From the NCBI GenBank assembly GCA_018449715.1, contig JAAVVA010000001.1:434001-498000 (forward strand): a DNA stretch of 64,000 nucleotides, given 5' to 3'. The stretch comes from Acidobacteriaceae bacterium dw_441. Lineage in GTDB: Bacteria > Acidobacteriota > Terriglobia > Terriglobales > Acidobacteriaceae. Position numbers and translations under genes: made by a program. Under the pieces are notes generated by a model that saw nothing but the letters and a program-made list of their open reading frames with translations, made no database searches and was not told where the DNA came from. The number at the start of each line of letters is the position of its first letter. Within the stretch, counting starts at the first letter, position 1. This document shows positions 1 to 8,311 of the stretch, one piece after another.

Positions 1-1
1 T

Positions 2-1363
2 GGAACGTATATGTGCTTCTCTATTCACCTTAAGAGCAAGGTGGATCTCTATCTCGCGCAGGGCTCCACAATTCTTGCCGCAGATGGCCCCAAACCCGGC
101 GACGCGACCGGTTACAACGGTGGCAAGTACGATGCGCCGGAACCGAAGACAGCTTGGGATGCATATCAAGACTTCGGGCACAACCACTGGCATAACTCTC
201 TGATCTGGGGCGAGGACCTGCACGATTTCAGCATCCTGGGCCCAGGACTGATCTGGGGCCGGGGACTCACGGCGGGACATGGCAACCACGTTCTTCCTGA
301 CGGAGTAGGAAACAAAGCGATTGCCTTGAAGAATTGCCGCAACGTGATCTTCCGCGATTTCTCCATTCTGAAGGGTGGACACTTCGGCCTTCTGCTCACG
401 GGAGTAGACAACGTCACCATAGATAACCTTAAGATCGACACGGACCGCGACGGCATCGATATCGATTGCTGTCGCAACGTAAGAGTTTCAAACTGCACCG
501 TCAACTCGCCCGAAGACGATGCGATCTGCCCGAAGAGTTCTTATGCTCTGGGCTATGCGCGGTCGACCGACAATGTCACTATCACCAACTGCTACACCAC
601 TGGCAAGTACGAGATTGGCAGCCTGCTCGATGGAACTTTCAAGGTCAGCAAGCTCGCCAACAGCAAAGAGGCAACGGGGCGCATCAAGTGCGGCACGGAA
701 TCGAACGGCGGATTCCGCAACATCACCATCTCGAACTGTGTCTGCGAGGGCAGTCGCGGAATCGCCTTGGAGAGCGCGGATGGTGCCCTGCTGGAAGACA
801 TCGCCATTACGAATATCACGATGCGGGAGTGTACGGTGGCGCCGCTCTACGTCCGATTGTGCGCTCGCATGAGAGGACCGGTAGATGCGAAAGTCGGTAC
901 CGTCCGGCGTGTCTTCATCGATAACTTCATCAGCTACAACTCGTCTTCGATCCAGCCTGGGATTGTCGCAGGCATTCCTTCTGCGATGATCGAAGATGTC
1001 CATCTCTCGAACATCTATTTTCATCAAGTAGGGAACGCTCCGAAGGAGATGGCGGACCTTATCCCAGACCAGTATGAGAAGAGTTATCCCGATCCTACGC
1101 GGCAGGGAAATTTCCCCGCGCACGGACTCTTTCTGAGAAACATCAAGGGCATCGATGTCTCCCATGTAGAGTTCGCGCTGGCGTCCCCTGATCCTCGCGT
1201 CGCCGTATGGGCACAGAACATTCAGGGCCTGGACCTGTTCCGCATCAAGAGTCCCGCCGCCAGCCAAGGGAACTTTCTCTTTAAAGAGGTTACTGACCTT
1301 CAGCTCTCCGGCTCGCGTGGAGTGAAGGATATCTCCCTCGACCGAGTCGACAGAGTTCTCTGA
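2..1363 (+). CDS. Glycoside hydrolase family 28 (polygalacturonase-like) protein, 5' truncated by the window edge
   Basis: This is the C-terminal 453 residues of a GH28 right-handed beta-helix enzyme that would cleave or trim galacturonan-type pectic chains, probably after export. The frame is open to the left edge, and the first visible residues (GTY.. then HLKSKVDLYLAQGSTILAA) match the conserved GH28 block normally preceded by a signal peptide and a CxxGGG-like region, so the real start lies outside the window. The NTD-like block (DTDRDGIDIDCC), the DD block (PEDDAICPKS) and a GRIKCG stretch are visible. The usual GHG histidine motif is replaced by GSRG, as I recall for some acidobacterial and Bacteroidota members, so the exact substrate is open. 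The next gene is convergent. Confidence 0.85.
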   Translation, partial: GTYMCFSIHLKSKVDLYLAQGSTILAADGPKPGDATGYNGGKYDAPEPKTAWDAYQDFGHNHWHNSLIWGEDLHDFSILGPGLIWGRGLTAGHGNHVLPDGVGNKAIALKNCRNVIFRDFSILKGGHFGLLLTGVDNVTIDNLKIDTDRDGIDIDCCRNVRVSNCTVNSPEDDAICPKSSYALGYARSTDNVTITNCYTTGKYEIGSLLDGTFKVSKLANSKEATGRIKCGTESNGGFRNITISNCVCEGSRGIALESADGALLEDIAITNITMRECTVAPLYVRLCARMRGPVDAKVGTVRRVFIDNFISYNSSSIQPGIVAGIPSAMIEDVHLSNIYFHQVGNAPKEMADLIPDQYEKSYPDPTRQGNFPAHGLFLRNIKGIDVSHVEFALASPDPRVAVWAQNIQGLDLFRIKSPAASQGNFLFKEVTDLQLSGSRGVKDISLDRVDRVL

Positions 1364-1382
1364 GGTTTGCAGTTTTTCGCCT

Positions 1383-2696
1383 CTAATGGAGAATCCGGTC
1401 CAGAATATAGGTCGTTTCCGTGGGAACGTTATCTTTGAAGCGAACTCGCAGGAGGACTTGATAGGCTCGCGGCATCTTGCCGCCGTTGTCTTCCTTCAGG
1501 TGGGTAACGATGGTTTGGGCAGTGTCCGGATTTGTGAAGAAGCGCACGGCCCCCACGTAACCGGGGGATCGGATGCTGGTAAAACTGAGTACTTCATTGT
1601 CCCGCATTGGTCCGGAGACGTGGGTCACCAGAGCGTAGATCACACCCTGTTCCGCAGGAGCCGTGACGTATTCATCCCGAAAGAAGGTGGGTTCGCCCGG
1701 GGCAGGGTGCGTGTTCTTTACACCTTCGAGGTTGGCTACCAACTCGCTTACAACGGGCATGCCCTGAAGCTGCTCGAAGAAGAGATTCTGCACGCCCACA
1801 AAGACAACATTGTTGTCCGCGAGCTGATGCCAGGAGAGCTGGCTGGTTCGCATGATGGAGATATTCTGTGCCCGCGAGCCCAACAATCTTCCCAAGTGAA
1901 AGGCTGCCTCGGCTTCTCCAAAGGCCGTGTAGTAACGGCTCGGCTGAACGTTGGCTCTATTCATAGACTCGGACAGCTGCTTGATCGCGGGCGAGTGCTG
2001 GGTGTCGCTCCATTCGTTGAGCGAACGATCGCGATAGTAGATCCCGGGATTCGAGTTGACCTCAACGAACAGCGGGTCCTCGATCGACAGGATCAGCGGT
2101 CGAGCCGAGGCGAGCAGAGGCTTCCACAATTCCTCCATCGCGGGAGACCAGACAAAGGCCTCCTGCCGCGATCTGGTGCGAATCCCGAGCAATAGGAAGC
2201 AGAGCGCGGCCAAAAGGAGCCCCCCGGCGAAGCCTGCCAGAACACCCTTCCAGTGCCGCGTACTCGCGAGTGTGGCTCCGGAGACGGGAGTTCTCTCGAA
2301 GGCTGGAGAAGTCAGCTCTGGAACCGCGATCTCGCTTGAAACACGGTGCTCACAGGTGAGTCTGAACCTTCCCTTGGGCAGGTCGATGATCAGGGGATCG
2401 TGAATACCCTCTGTCCTGTAGTACTCGGCCAGCTTCTGTCGGAGGCGTCCTACCTGGATACGGACGGTTGAATTTTGCTGAGGATCGTAAGAGGTGGGCT
2501 TTCCTAAACCTTCAATCGCAACGACATATTCTTTGAGTTGATCGGCCTCCCCGCTCGCGGCTTTGTCCGCGAGATAGGTGAGCAACTTGCGTAGAACCTC
2601 GGAGCTGCGGAAGCCGTCACTCCGCAAAATGCGTTCCACTTGCGCCTCTATCCCTGGAAGAGAGGCCGTTTTTTCTTCTTCAGCGAGCATCCCCAC
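1383..2696 (-). CDS. Membrane-anchored regulator with acidobacterial winged-helix-like N-terminal domain
   Basis: About 437 residues. The first ~110 residues form a compact alpha/beta domain (VERILRSDGF, LKEYVVAIEGLGK, TVRIQVGRLRQKLAEYY, IDLPKGRFR) that looks like an OmpR/CadC-type DNA-binding fold. It is clearly homologous to the N-terminus of the regulator at 54861-56651. One transmembrane helix follows (GVLAGFAGGLLLAALCFLLL), then a ~240-residue extracytoplasmic part that I do not recognise. The topology is ToxR/CadC-like: cytoplasmic DNA binding with periplasmic sensing. Target genes are unknown. A GTG start at 2696 is chosen because GAGGTG lies 8 nt upstream; ATG 2690 is the alternative. 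The gene is convergent with the GH28 gene, so a role in sugar use is possible but unproven. Confidence 0.6.
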   Translation of the reverse strand: MGMLAEEEKTASLPGIEAQVERILRSDGFRSSEVLRKLLTYLADKAASGEADQLKEYVVAIEGLGKPTSYDPQQNSTVRIQVGRLRQKLAEYYRTEGIHDPLIIDLPKGRFRLTCEHRVSSEIAVPELTSPAFERTPVSGATLASTRHWKGVLAGFAGGLLLAALCFLLLGIRTRSRQEAFVWSPAMEELWKPLLASARPLILSIEDPLFVEVNSNPGIYYRDRSLNEWSDTQHSPAIKQLSESMNRANVQPSRYYTAFGEAEAAFHLGRLLGSRAQNISIMRTSQLSWHQLADNNVVFVGVQNLFFEQLQGMPVVSELVANLEGVKNTHPAPGEPTFFRDEYVTAPAEQGVIYALVTHVSGPMRDNEVLSFTSIRSPGYVGAVRFFTNPDTAQTIVTHLKEDNGGKMPRAYQVLLRVRFKDNVPTETTYILDRILH

Positions 2697-3092
2697 GGAG
2701 TTATCACCTCGCAAGTTGCATTGTCAACAATGAGATGAGAGCCGTTGCGTTTACACACCATTTAGTAAAGCAGGAGTGGTGGCAAGAGACGGCTTTGCTT
2801 TAATGAGGCACGCCTCTTTTGGTCTTCGCGGTAGAGGTATCATTGAATCCCGATTGAAGGTAAAGATGCTAGGAGGTGTAAATTGTTCATTATCTATAAG
2901 TTGGTCTCGTCTCCAGCGCGCGGCATGCGTATGGCACCTTCATGATGCTGATCTGAAGTCGATGGAGCCGTATCAGCACCAGGTGTTAGAAGCCTTGCAG
3001 AGGGCCATTAACCGAGGAAAGCCGTTGAGCCAGATTTTGGAAAATGATGGGAGTGGAGTGGCGGACTGCTTGATGGCTGAGGTGGGGTTAGA
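2697..3092. other. Intergenic region without a convincing gene
   Basis: About 400 bases lie between the start of the membrane regulator and the tRNA-Lys 3' end. The open frame here on the plus strand runs through the tRNA and has no recognisable protein character. No strong promoter, terminator or repeat was seen. Confidence 0.5.
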
Positions 3093-3168
3093 TGGTGGAC
3101 GCGGAAGGAATCGAACCTTCAACCTGTCGATTAAGAGTCGAATGCTCTGCCAGTTGAGCTACGCGTCC
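3093..3168 (-). tRNA. tRNA-Lys (anticodon CTT)
   Basis: The 76-nt cloverleaf on the minus strand begins with acceptor arm GGACGCG pairing with CGCGTCC. It has the D-loop TAGCTCAACTGGCAGAGC, an anticodon loop CTCTTAA giving CTT, and the T-arm GGTTCGATTCC. Discriminator A is followed by an encoded CCA at 3095-3093. Confidence 0.96.
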
Positions 3169-3241
3169 AGGTTTACTGCTTGCCTCTGGGAGAGGCTTGG
3201 TGAGAACCATTTGGCTCAATCACCTGACTTATTAAAGATAA

Positions 3242-3274
3242 CACAGCCTGCGGGATTTGTGGTCCCGCAGGCTG
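3242..3274 (-). terminator. Strong hairpin downstream of mqnD
   Basis: A perfect 13-bp inverted repeat, ACAGCCTGCGGGA / TCCCGCAGGCTGT, with a 7-nt loop lies immediately 3' of mqnD. The T-tract on the minus side is weak (GTTATCTTT), so it may end transcription in either direction or only stabilise the 3' end. Confidence 0.65.
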
Positions 3275-3280
3275 TTGATT

Positions 3281-4132
3281 TTAGCCTACGAAATCGACAT
3301 TCGCGCGGTGGGGAATGATACCGCGCTCATAGCCCATCTCAAGCAGCTTGCGGATGGCCTCGCGTCCATCGTCGCCGTAGTTCAGCGTGCGCTCGTTGAC
3401 GTACATCCCGACGAAACGGTTCGCCAGATTGGGATCGAGATCGCGAGCGAACTGCATGGCATACTCCAGTGCCTCCTCGCGGTGGTCGAGAGCGTGCTGA
3501 ATGCTGTCGCGCAGGGCATTGGTCGCCATCACCATAGTCTCCTGTCCGAGCGAGCGGCGAATAGCGTTGCCGCCGAGCGGCAGCGGCAGGTTCGTCTGGT
3601 CGCGCCACCACTGGCCAAGGTCGAGCAGCTTCACCAAGCCGTCGTTGGCGTAGGTGAGTTGGCCCTCGTGGATGATGAGGCCAGCGTCGAACTCGCCCGA
3701 GGTGACGGCGGGGATGATCTTGTCGAAGGGAACGACGGTGTACTCGATGTCAGGCGCGAAGAGCTTGAGCGCGAGGAAGGCCGTCGTCAGTGTTCCGGGG
3801 ATGGCGATGCGCGTCTTCTGAGCCTCGGCAAGGGTGAGCTTGGGGTTGGCGACAATCATCGGGCCGTAGCCTTCGCCCACGCTGCCGCCGCAGGCCATCA
3901 GGGTGTAGCTGTCCTGAAGGTAAGGATAGGCGTGGAACGAGATGGCGGTCACATCGTAGTAGGCCTCGTTGATGGCCTTGTGATTGAGCGTTTCGATGTC
4001 GGTGAGGACGTGGGAGAACTTGTAGCCGGGAACGCGGACCTTGTTTGTGGCAAGGCCGTAAAACATAAATGCGTCGTCGGAGTCGGGGCTGTGCGCGATG
4101 CTGATCTCTTGTACTTCAGTTGGGGCAGTCAT
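3281..4132 (-). CDS. mqnD: 1,4-dihydroxy-6-naphthoate synthase (menaquinone, futalosine route)
   Basis: A 283-residue MqnA/MqnD-family protein with a periplasmic-binding-protein-like fold. MqnD converts cyclic dehypoxanthine futalosine into 1,4-dihydroxy-6-naphthoate in the futalosine pathway of menaquinone synthesis. The N-terminal block ISIAHSPDSDDAFMFYGL and the later GLIIHEGQLTY and HRANVDFVG stretches are typical of MqnD rather than MqnA. ATG 4132 has AAGGAAG about 7 nt upstream. It lies 71 nt downstream of bioY on the same strand, so the two may be co-transcribed. No other menaquinone genes are in the window, which fits the scattered mqn genes known from many phyla. Confidence 0.92.
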   Translation of the reverse strand: MTAPTEVQEISIAHSPDSDDAFMFYGLATNKVRVPGYKFSHVLTDIETLNHKAINEAYYDVTAISFHAYPYLQDSYTLMACGGSVGEGYGPMIVANPKLTLAEAQKTRIAIPGTLTTAFLALKLFAPDIEYTVVPFDKIIPAVTSGEFDAGLIIHEGQLTYANDGLVKLLDLGQWWRDQTNLPLPLGGNAIRRSLGQETMVMATNALRDSIQHALDHREEALEYAMQFARDLDPNLANRFVGMYVNERTLNYGDDGREAIRKLLEMGYERGIIPHRANVDFVG

Positions 4133-4203
4133 GTTGCTTCCTTGGGAGTGATAGACAATGGAAGAGAGGCGCTAAAGATGCGATCTCAAAGGCAGATAAG
4201 GTT

Positions 4204-4800
4204 TCAGGCGCGACGCAGGCGGCCAAGGGAGGTCGCCAGTCCAGCGGCTGCGGCGATCTTTACGATCTCACCGGGGAGGAACGGGACAACGGCCATCGTC
4301 CACACATGGGACGCGCTGACGTGCATGGACTGTCCGAGCCACAGGGAGCCGCAGACGAAGAGGACCACGACGGCAAGCGTTGTAGCCACCGCGGCGCGGG
4401 CATAGGCCGAGTCGATACGGAGCGAGCGGAAGGCCCATCCGGCCACTGCGGCAACGAAGGGGTAGGAGAGCAGGTAGCCGCCCGTGGGTCCGAACATCTG
4501 GGCGAGGCCGCCGATCGGATGCGGATTGAAGACGGGAAGTCCCATCGCACCCTCGGTAAGGTAGAACGCGAGGGCGGCGAACCCGGTCGCTGGACCCAGC
4601 ATCAGGCCGACGAGCAGAACGGCGAAGCTCTGAAGCGAGAGCGGAACCGGGGTGAAGGGAAGCGGGACGGAGACATGCGCGCATGCGGCAATGAAGATGC
4701 TCGCAGCAAAGGCGACAGTGAGGCGGCCGGGAACCGACTCCGCGAATGAGCGGGACGTCTGGTGGGTCAAACCCTGGGTTGAGGGAAGGGCGGATTGCAT
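4204..4800 (-). CDS. bioY: Biotin transporter BioY (ECF S-component)
   Basis: A 198-residue polytopic membrane protein, the biotin-binding S-component of an ECF transporter. Five to six hydrophobic segments are visible, together with the BioY signatures VPLPFTPVPLSLQSFAVLL, GGYLLSYPFVA and PFLPGEIVKIAAAA near the C-terminus. ATG 4800 is chosen because AAAGGAA sits about 9 nt upstream. A longer in-frame extension exists but would overlap the upstream gene and has no membrane or family character. No EcfA/EcfT genes are nearby. BioY can act alone or with shared energy modules. No biotin-responsive operator was recognised. Confidence 0.93.
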   Translation of the reverse strand: MQSALPSTQGLTHQTSRSFAESVPGRLTVAFAASIFIAACAHVSVPLPFTPVPLSLQSFAVLLVGLMLGPATGFAALAFYLTEGAMGLPVFNPHPIGGLAQMFGPTGGYLLSYPFVAAVAGWAFRSLRIDSAYARAAVATTLAVVVLFVCGSLWLGQSMHVSASHVWTMAVVPFLPGEIVKIAAAAGLATSLGRLRRA

Positions 4801-4819
4801 GGGAGGCGTTCCTTTCGCG

Positions 4820-5239
4820 CTAATAGTGCCTGAAAGAGGCGGTTCGAGTGCCTTCGGGCACGTGGAAAAGATAATTCTGCGAGATGCCGATGCGGTCGCT
4901 GGAGGCAAACGCCCCGAGGGTTCTCTGTACGATGCCCGAGCTGTCCGGGCCGGAGGTCGAGGAGGTATCCGATAGATCCGGGGAGGACGGCGTCGAGGGA
5001 GCCCAGCTTTTCTTCGCTGAGATGGATTGTACGCTCTGCTGCGGGATCAGGCGCAGCGGACGGGGCGAGGAGCCATGCTCGGCAGCGGCTTCAAGATGCT
5101 CAGCGAAAGTGGGTTCCGGAGGAGCCTCGGGAAGGCGGTTGCGATGGCTGGCGCGAACATGGTGGACGATGGCTGCTACTGCTCCGATGAGGGCAAGAAG
5201 ACAGGCAATCGAGATGATGAAGAGAATCTGCACCTTCAA
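4820..5239 (-). CDS. Small single-pass membrane protein, function unknown
   Basis: About 139 residues: an N-terminal hydrophobic helix (ILFIISIACLLALIGAVAAI) followed by a basic stretch and a long Pro/Ser-rich, probably disordered tail. This looks like a bitopic protein with a cytoplasmic or periplasmic flexible arm. The first possible start is TTG 5239, with no clear ribosome binding site, so the start is uncertain. It lies 19 nt upstream of bioY on the same strand and may be the first gene of a bioY-mqnD transcript. No family was recognised. Confidence 0.5.
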   Translation of the reverse strand: MKVQILFIISIACLLALIGAVAAIVHHVRASHRNRLPEAPPEPTFAEHLEAAAEHGSSPRPLRLIPQQSVQSISAKKSWAPSTPSSPDLSDTSSTSGPDSSGIVQRTLGAFASSDRIGISQNYLFHVPEGTRTASFRHY

Positions 5240-5412
5240 AAGGATACCAAGCGGCGAAGCGTTCGTGCACGTTATTCCTCTTCGGGGAGAGAAGAGGAGA
5301 GGCGCATTCTCCCCGCTTTGTCACAAAACAGTACGCAACTTGGTACGTCTTCCAACAGAAACGTATTTGCGCTTGACGCTGTATGACGGTGGAAATTGTA
5401 CTTAGTTAAGAT

Positions 5413-5802
5413 ATGGCTCTCGGTGCGACAAACGGCGCAGGACAGGCAGAACGTGGCATCGCCATGCAGCTTTTGCGCTATACGGTCGGCGGCTGGAGGC
5501 GGTGGGCAACGGTCACGGCTGCCGTGTTGGGAGTCGGGCTGGGCTACCACGTCGTCTTCGGCCAGAACGGGCTGACGGCTTACGAGCACAAGAACCGTGA
5601 TGCGCACAGGCTTGAAGAGCAACTGAGAAGCCTTCAGCAGGAGAACGAGCGGCTTAAAGGGCATGTCGATCGTCTGCAGAACGATCCCAGCGCGATTGAG
5701 CACCAGGCCCGCGAAGAGCTCCATTACACCCGTCCGGGCGAAGTGATCTACACTCTTCCGGCGACCTCCGGGACTCCTTCAAAGACTATTGACGGCAAGT
5801 AG
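5413..5802 (+). CDS. FtsB/DivIC-type septum formation initiator protein
   Basis: A 129-residue bitopic protein: short cytoplasmic N-terminus, one transmembrane segment near residues 30-50 (AVLGVGLGYHVVFG), then a heptad coiled coil (LEEQLRSLQQENERLKGHV), followed by the PSAIEHQAREELHYTRPGE block typical of the family. FtsB/DivIC proteins form a trimer with FtsL and FtsQ/DivIB at the division septum. A possible promoter is TTGACG at 5372 with TTGTAC 17 nt downstream. The neighbours are not division genes. Confidence 0.85.
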   Translation: MALGATNGAGQAERGIAMQLLRYTVGGWRRWATVTAAVLGVGLGYHVVFGQNGLTAYEHKNRDAHRLEEQLRSLQQENERLKGHVDRLQNDPSAIEHQAREELHYTRPGEVIYTLPATSGTPSKTIDGK

Positions 5803-5884
5803 CCTGTCTCTCCCTGTTTTCCCTCTGCGGAGCGGGAAGGTTTGCGTCCGCTTTGCGATAGGCTTCTAAACAAGAGGGAAAATT

Positions 5885-6523
5885 ATGAAGTTCGAAATAG
5901 AAAAGGCTACGCAGCGCGAGGTCTATAACCTGCTGATCGGGTTGGTTGCGCCGCGGCCCATTGCTCTGATTACGAGCATGGACGAGAACGGCGTGGTGAA
6001 CGCGGCCCCGTTCAGCGCGTACAACTATCTGTGCACGGACCCCCCGATCGTCGGAGTTGGGGCTGCGGACCGTCCCGGCGGCGAGTTCGTCCCGAAGGAC
6101 ACGGCGCGAAATATCCGCCGCACGGGAGAGTTCGTCATTAATGTAGTTACCGAAGATCTTGCGCAGCAGATGAACATCTGCGCGACCGATTTCCCGGCGG
6201 GAGTCTCGGAGCTGGAGATGGCGAAGCTTGAGGCTGCCCCGTCGTCGGTGGTAAAGGTGCCTCGCATCGCAAGCGCTCACGCGGCGCTGGAGTGCCGTGA
6301 GCACACAACGCTCGAGATCGGACGGTCACGCATCATTCTGGGGCGCGTGGTGGCAATCTACGTCGAAGACAAGTACCTCGACCCTGCGGGGCCGTATGTC
6401 CGCTCGGAAGAGCTGCACGCGATTGGACGAATGAACGGGCTGGGATCGTATGTGAAGACGCGTGACAGCTTTATGAATATTCCCCGGATTCCGTATGCGG
6501 AGTGGCAAAAGGAACAGGGGTAA
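5885..6523 (+). CDS. Flavin reductase-like (FMN-binding split-barrel) protein
   Basis: A 212-residue member of the flavin-reductase-like/flavoredoxin family, which binds FMN and uses NAD(P)H or serves as an electron carrier. The conserved N-terminal block VAPRPIALITSMDENGVVNAAP and the central TARNIRRTGEFVINVV stretch are clear, as is the C-terminal IGRMNGLGSYV segment that usually contacts flavin. ATG 5885 is preceded by AGAGGGAAAA. It stands alone between an FtsB-like gene and the convergent mlaF, so the physiological substrate cannot be named. Confidence 0.85.
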   Translation: MKFEIEKATQREVYNLLIGLVAPRPIALITSMDENGVVNAAPFSAYNYLCTDPPIVGVGAADRPGGEFVPKDTARNIRRTGEFVINVVTEDLAQQMNICATDFPAGVSELEMAKLEAAPSSVVKVPRIASAHAALECREHTTLEIGRSRIILGRVVAIYVEDKYLDPAGPYVRSEELHAIGRMNGLGSYVKTRDSFMNIPRIPYAEWQKEQG

Positions 6524-6587
6524 ATTGCGGTCGATCTGGGATAGCAGGGGCGGGGGGAATCCCGCCCTGTTGTTTTGCCGCGGAGGC

Positions 6588-7415
6588 TCAGGAAAGATAC
6601 TCGCGGAGCCAGGGATCGGTTGATCTGACCAACTCACGCGTGGTTCCGTCGAAGACGACCTTGCCCTCATTCAGCACGAGGAACTTCGTGCTCTCGTCCA
6701 CTCCCCCGTTTGGGAGTGGCTCCATCGCCCCGGTCTGGGGATTGAAGCGGTGCATCGCCAGGGTGAAGGCGTCCTGTAGCCGGTGGGTGATGAGCAGGGA
6801 GGTGGTGTGGCTGACGTCGCGCTGCTTCATCACCAGCTCGATGATGGTGGTCGAGGTGATGGGGTCGAGCCCGCCAGTGGGAGAGTCGTAGAGAATCAGG
6901 TCGGGCCGGGAGATGATCGCCCGGGCGATGGAGACGCGGCGGCGCATACCTCCCGAAAGCTCGGGGGGAAACTTCTGGATCGCCTTCTCCAGCTCGACGA
7001 ACTTCAGCGCCTCGACCACGCGGGCATGGGCCTCTTCTTCGGGGACGCGCTCCTCGTGCAGGCGGTAGGCTACGTTGTTTTCAACCGAAAGCGAATCGAA
7101 GAGGGCGGACTCCTGAAAGACCATGCCGATGCGGGCACGCAGACGAAAGATGTCGCGCTCGCGCATGGATGAGATCTCCTCGCCGAAGACGTGGATGGAG
7201 CCGGAGTCGGGGCGAAGAAGGCCATTGGTCAGCTTCATCAGGACTGACTTGCCGCCGCCCGCGGGGCCGAGGATGATGCGTGTTTCGCCTGGCGCGACGG
7301 TGAAGGAGATGTCGTCGAGGACGGGCTTCAGATCGAAGGTGATGGAGACGTGATCGAAGACGACGACCGGGGCTTGATCGTGAGAGCCGTCGCGGGAGAG
7401 GGTTTCTTCGGCCAT
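6588..7415 (-). CDS. mlaF: ABC transporter ATP-binding protein, MlaF type
   Basis: A 275-residue ATPase of the Mla/Mce-type phospholipid (or other lipid) transporter. It has Walker A GPAGGGKS, the Q-loop in MVFQESALF, the signature ELSGGMRRR, Walker B ILYDSPTGGLDP (acidic residue order slightly divergent: D-S in place of D-E) and the switch histidine ITH. It follows mlaE with an 8-nt gap, so they are translated together. ATG 7415 gives the normal N-terminus; a longer frame would run into mlaE. No MlaD/MCE substrate-binding gene is adjacent. The hopanoid/squalene operon starts divergently nearby, which fits an envelope-lipid role. Confidence 0.9.
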   Translation of the reverse strand: MAEETLSRDGSHDQAPVVVFDHVSITFDLKPVLDDISFTVAPGETRIILGPAGGGKSVLMKLTNGLLRPDSGSIHVFGEEISSMRERDIFRLRARIGMVFQESALFDSLSVENNVAYRLHEERVPEEEAHARVVEALKFVELEKAIQKFPPELSGGMRRRVSIARAIISRPDLILYDSPTGGLDPITSTTIIELVMKQRDVSHTTSLLITHRLQDAFTLAMHRFNPQTGAMEPLPNGGVDESTKFLVLNEGKVVFDGTTRELVRSTDPWLREYLS

Positions 7416-7423
7416 GATGTGGC

Positions 7424-8200
7424 TCACCTGCCGAAGACGCCGATCATGGCGCGGCTGACGAGAAAGTCGACGATGATGATGAAGACCGAGGAGACGACGA
7501 CGGCCTGCGTGGTGGAGCGGCCGACTCCCTGGGTTCCCCCCTTGGTGCTCATGCCGAAGTAGCACCCCACGGTGGCGATGATGAAGGCCGAAAAGATAGG
7601 CTTGGTCAGTCCCTGGACGATGTCGGCGTACTCGAGCGCACGGTAGGAGTTACTGAAGTAGGAAGATGGGTTCAAGCCCAGCAGGGCGACGCTGACCAGT
7701 GCGCCGCCTGCGATTCCCACGGCATCCGACAGGATGGTGAGAAAGAAAAGCATGAAGATCGTGGCGTAGAGCCGCGGGGTGATGAGCTTGCGGACCGGGT
7801 CGGTTCCGAGGGCGCGCATGGCGTCGATCTGCTCTGTCACCTTCATGGAGCCAATCTCGGAGGCCATGCCGGAGGCGTTGCGACCGGAGACCATCAGGCC
7901 TGTCAGCACCGGGCCCAGTTCCTTGACCATCGACAGTGCGACCAGGTTGCCGGTCATGCTGACGGCTCCAAAGGCCTTGAGCGAGGTAGCGGACTGGAGT
8001 GCGAGGACGCAGCCGGTGAAAAATCCGGTCAGTACGACGATCGGGGTGGAGCCCACGCCGATAGAGTCCATCTGGGTGAAGATGTCGGCCCAGTAACGGG
8101 GGCGCGAAAAGATATCGGAGATCGCCTGCCACGAGAGGATGGAGTAATCCTGGATGGCGGCGATCTTCTGTTTCGCGAAGTCTTCTGGAGAGAAGGGCAT
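7424..8200 (-). CDS. mlaE: ABC transporter permease, MlaE type
   Basis: A 258-residue permease with about five transmembrane segments, the inner-membrane partner of MlaF. Family marks include PIVVLTGFFTGCVLALQ, the MVKELGPVLTGLMVSGRNAS cytoplasmic loop that engages the ATPase, and EIGSMKVTEQIDAMRALGTD. It is the promoter-proximal gene of the pair. The 110-bp divergent gap to the adh-hpn operon should carry both promoters. Substrate direction (import to, or export from, the inner membrane) cannot be told from sequence. Confidence 0.92.
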   Translation of the reverse strand: MPFSPEDFAKQKIAAIQDYSILSWQAISDIFSRPRYWADIFTQMDSIGVGSTPIVVLTGFFTGCVLALQSATSLKAFGAVSMTGNLVALSMVKELGPVLTGLMVSGRNASGMASEIGSMKVTEQIDAMRALGTDPVRKLITPRLYATIFMLFFLTILSDAVGIAGGALVSVALLGLNPSSYFSNSYRALEYADIVQGLTKPIFSAFIIATVGCYFGMSTKGGTQGVGRSTTQAVVVSSVFIIIVDFLVSRAMIGVFGR

Positions 8201-8311
8201 GTCTTAACTCTGGCTCAGAGTATCAGATGCAGCAGAAGGGAAGGAGATTGCATTCTTCGTAAAGGTGTCTTCACGGGAAACAGGACGGGAAGCCCATGTA
8301 GTGAGAAAATA

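Noticed and set aside
2776..3318. 180-residue plus-strand open frame
   Set aside because: It runs straight through the tRNA-Lys gene and the mqnD hairpin and has no recognisable protein character.
4801..4908. Longer N-terminus for BioY
   Set aside because: It would overlap the upstream small membrane gene; AAAGGAA before ATG 4800 decides the start.
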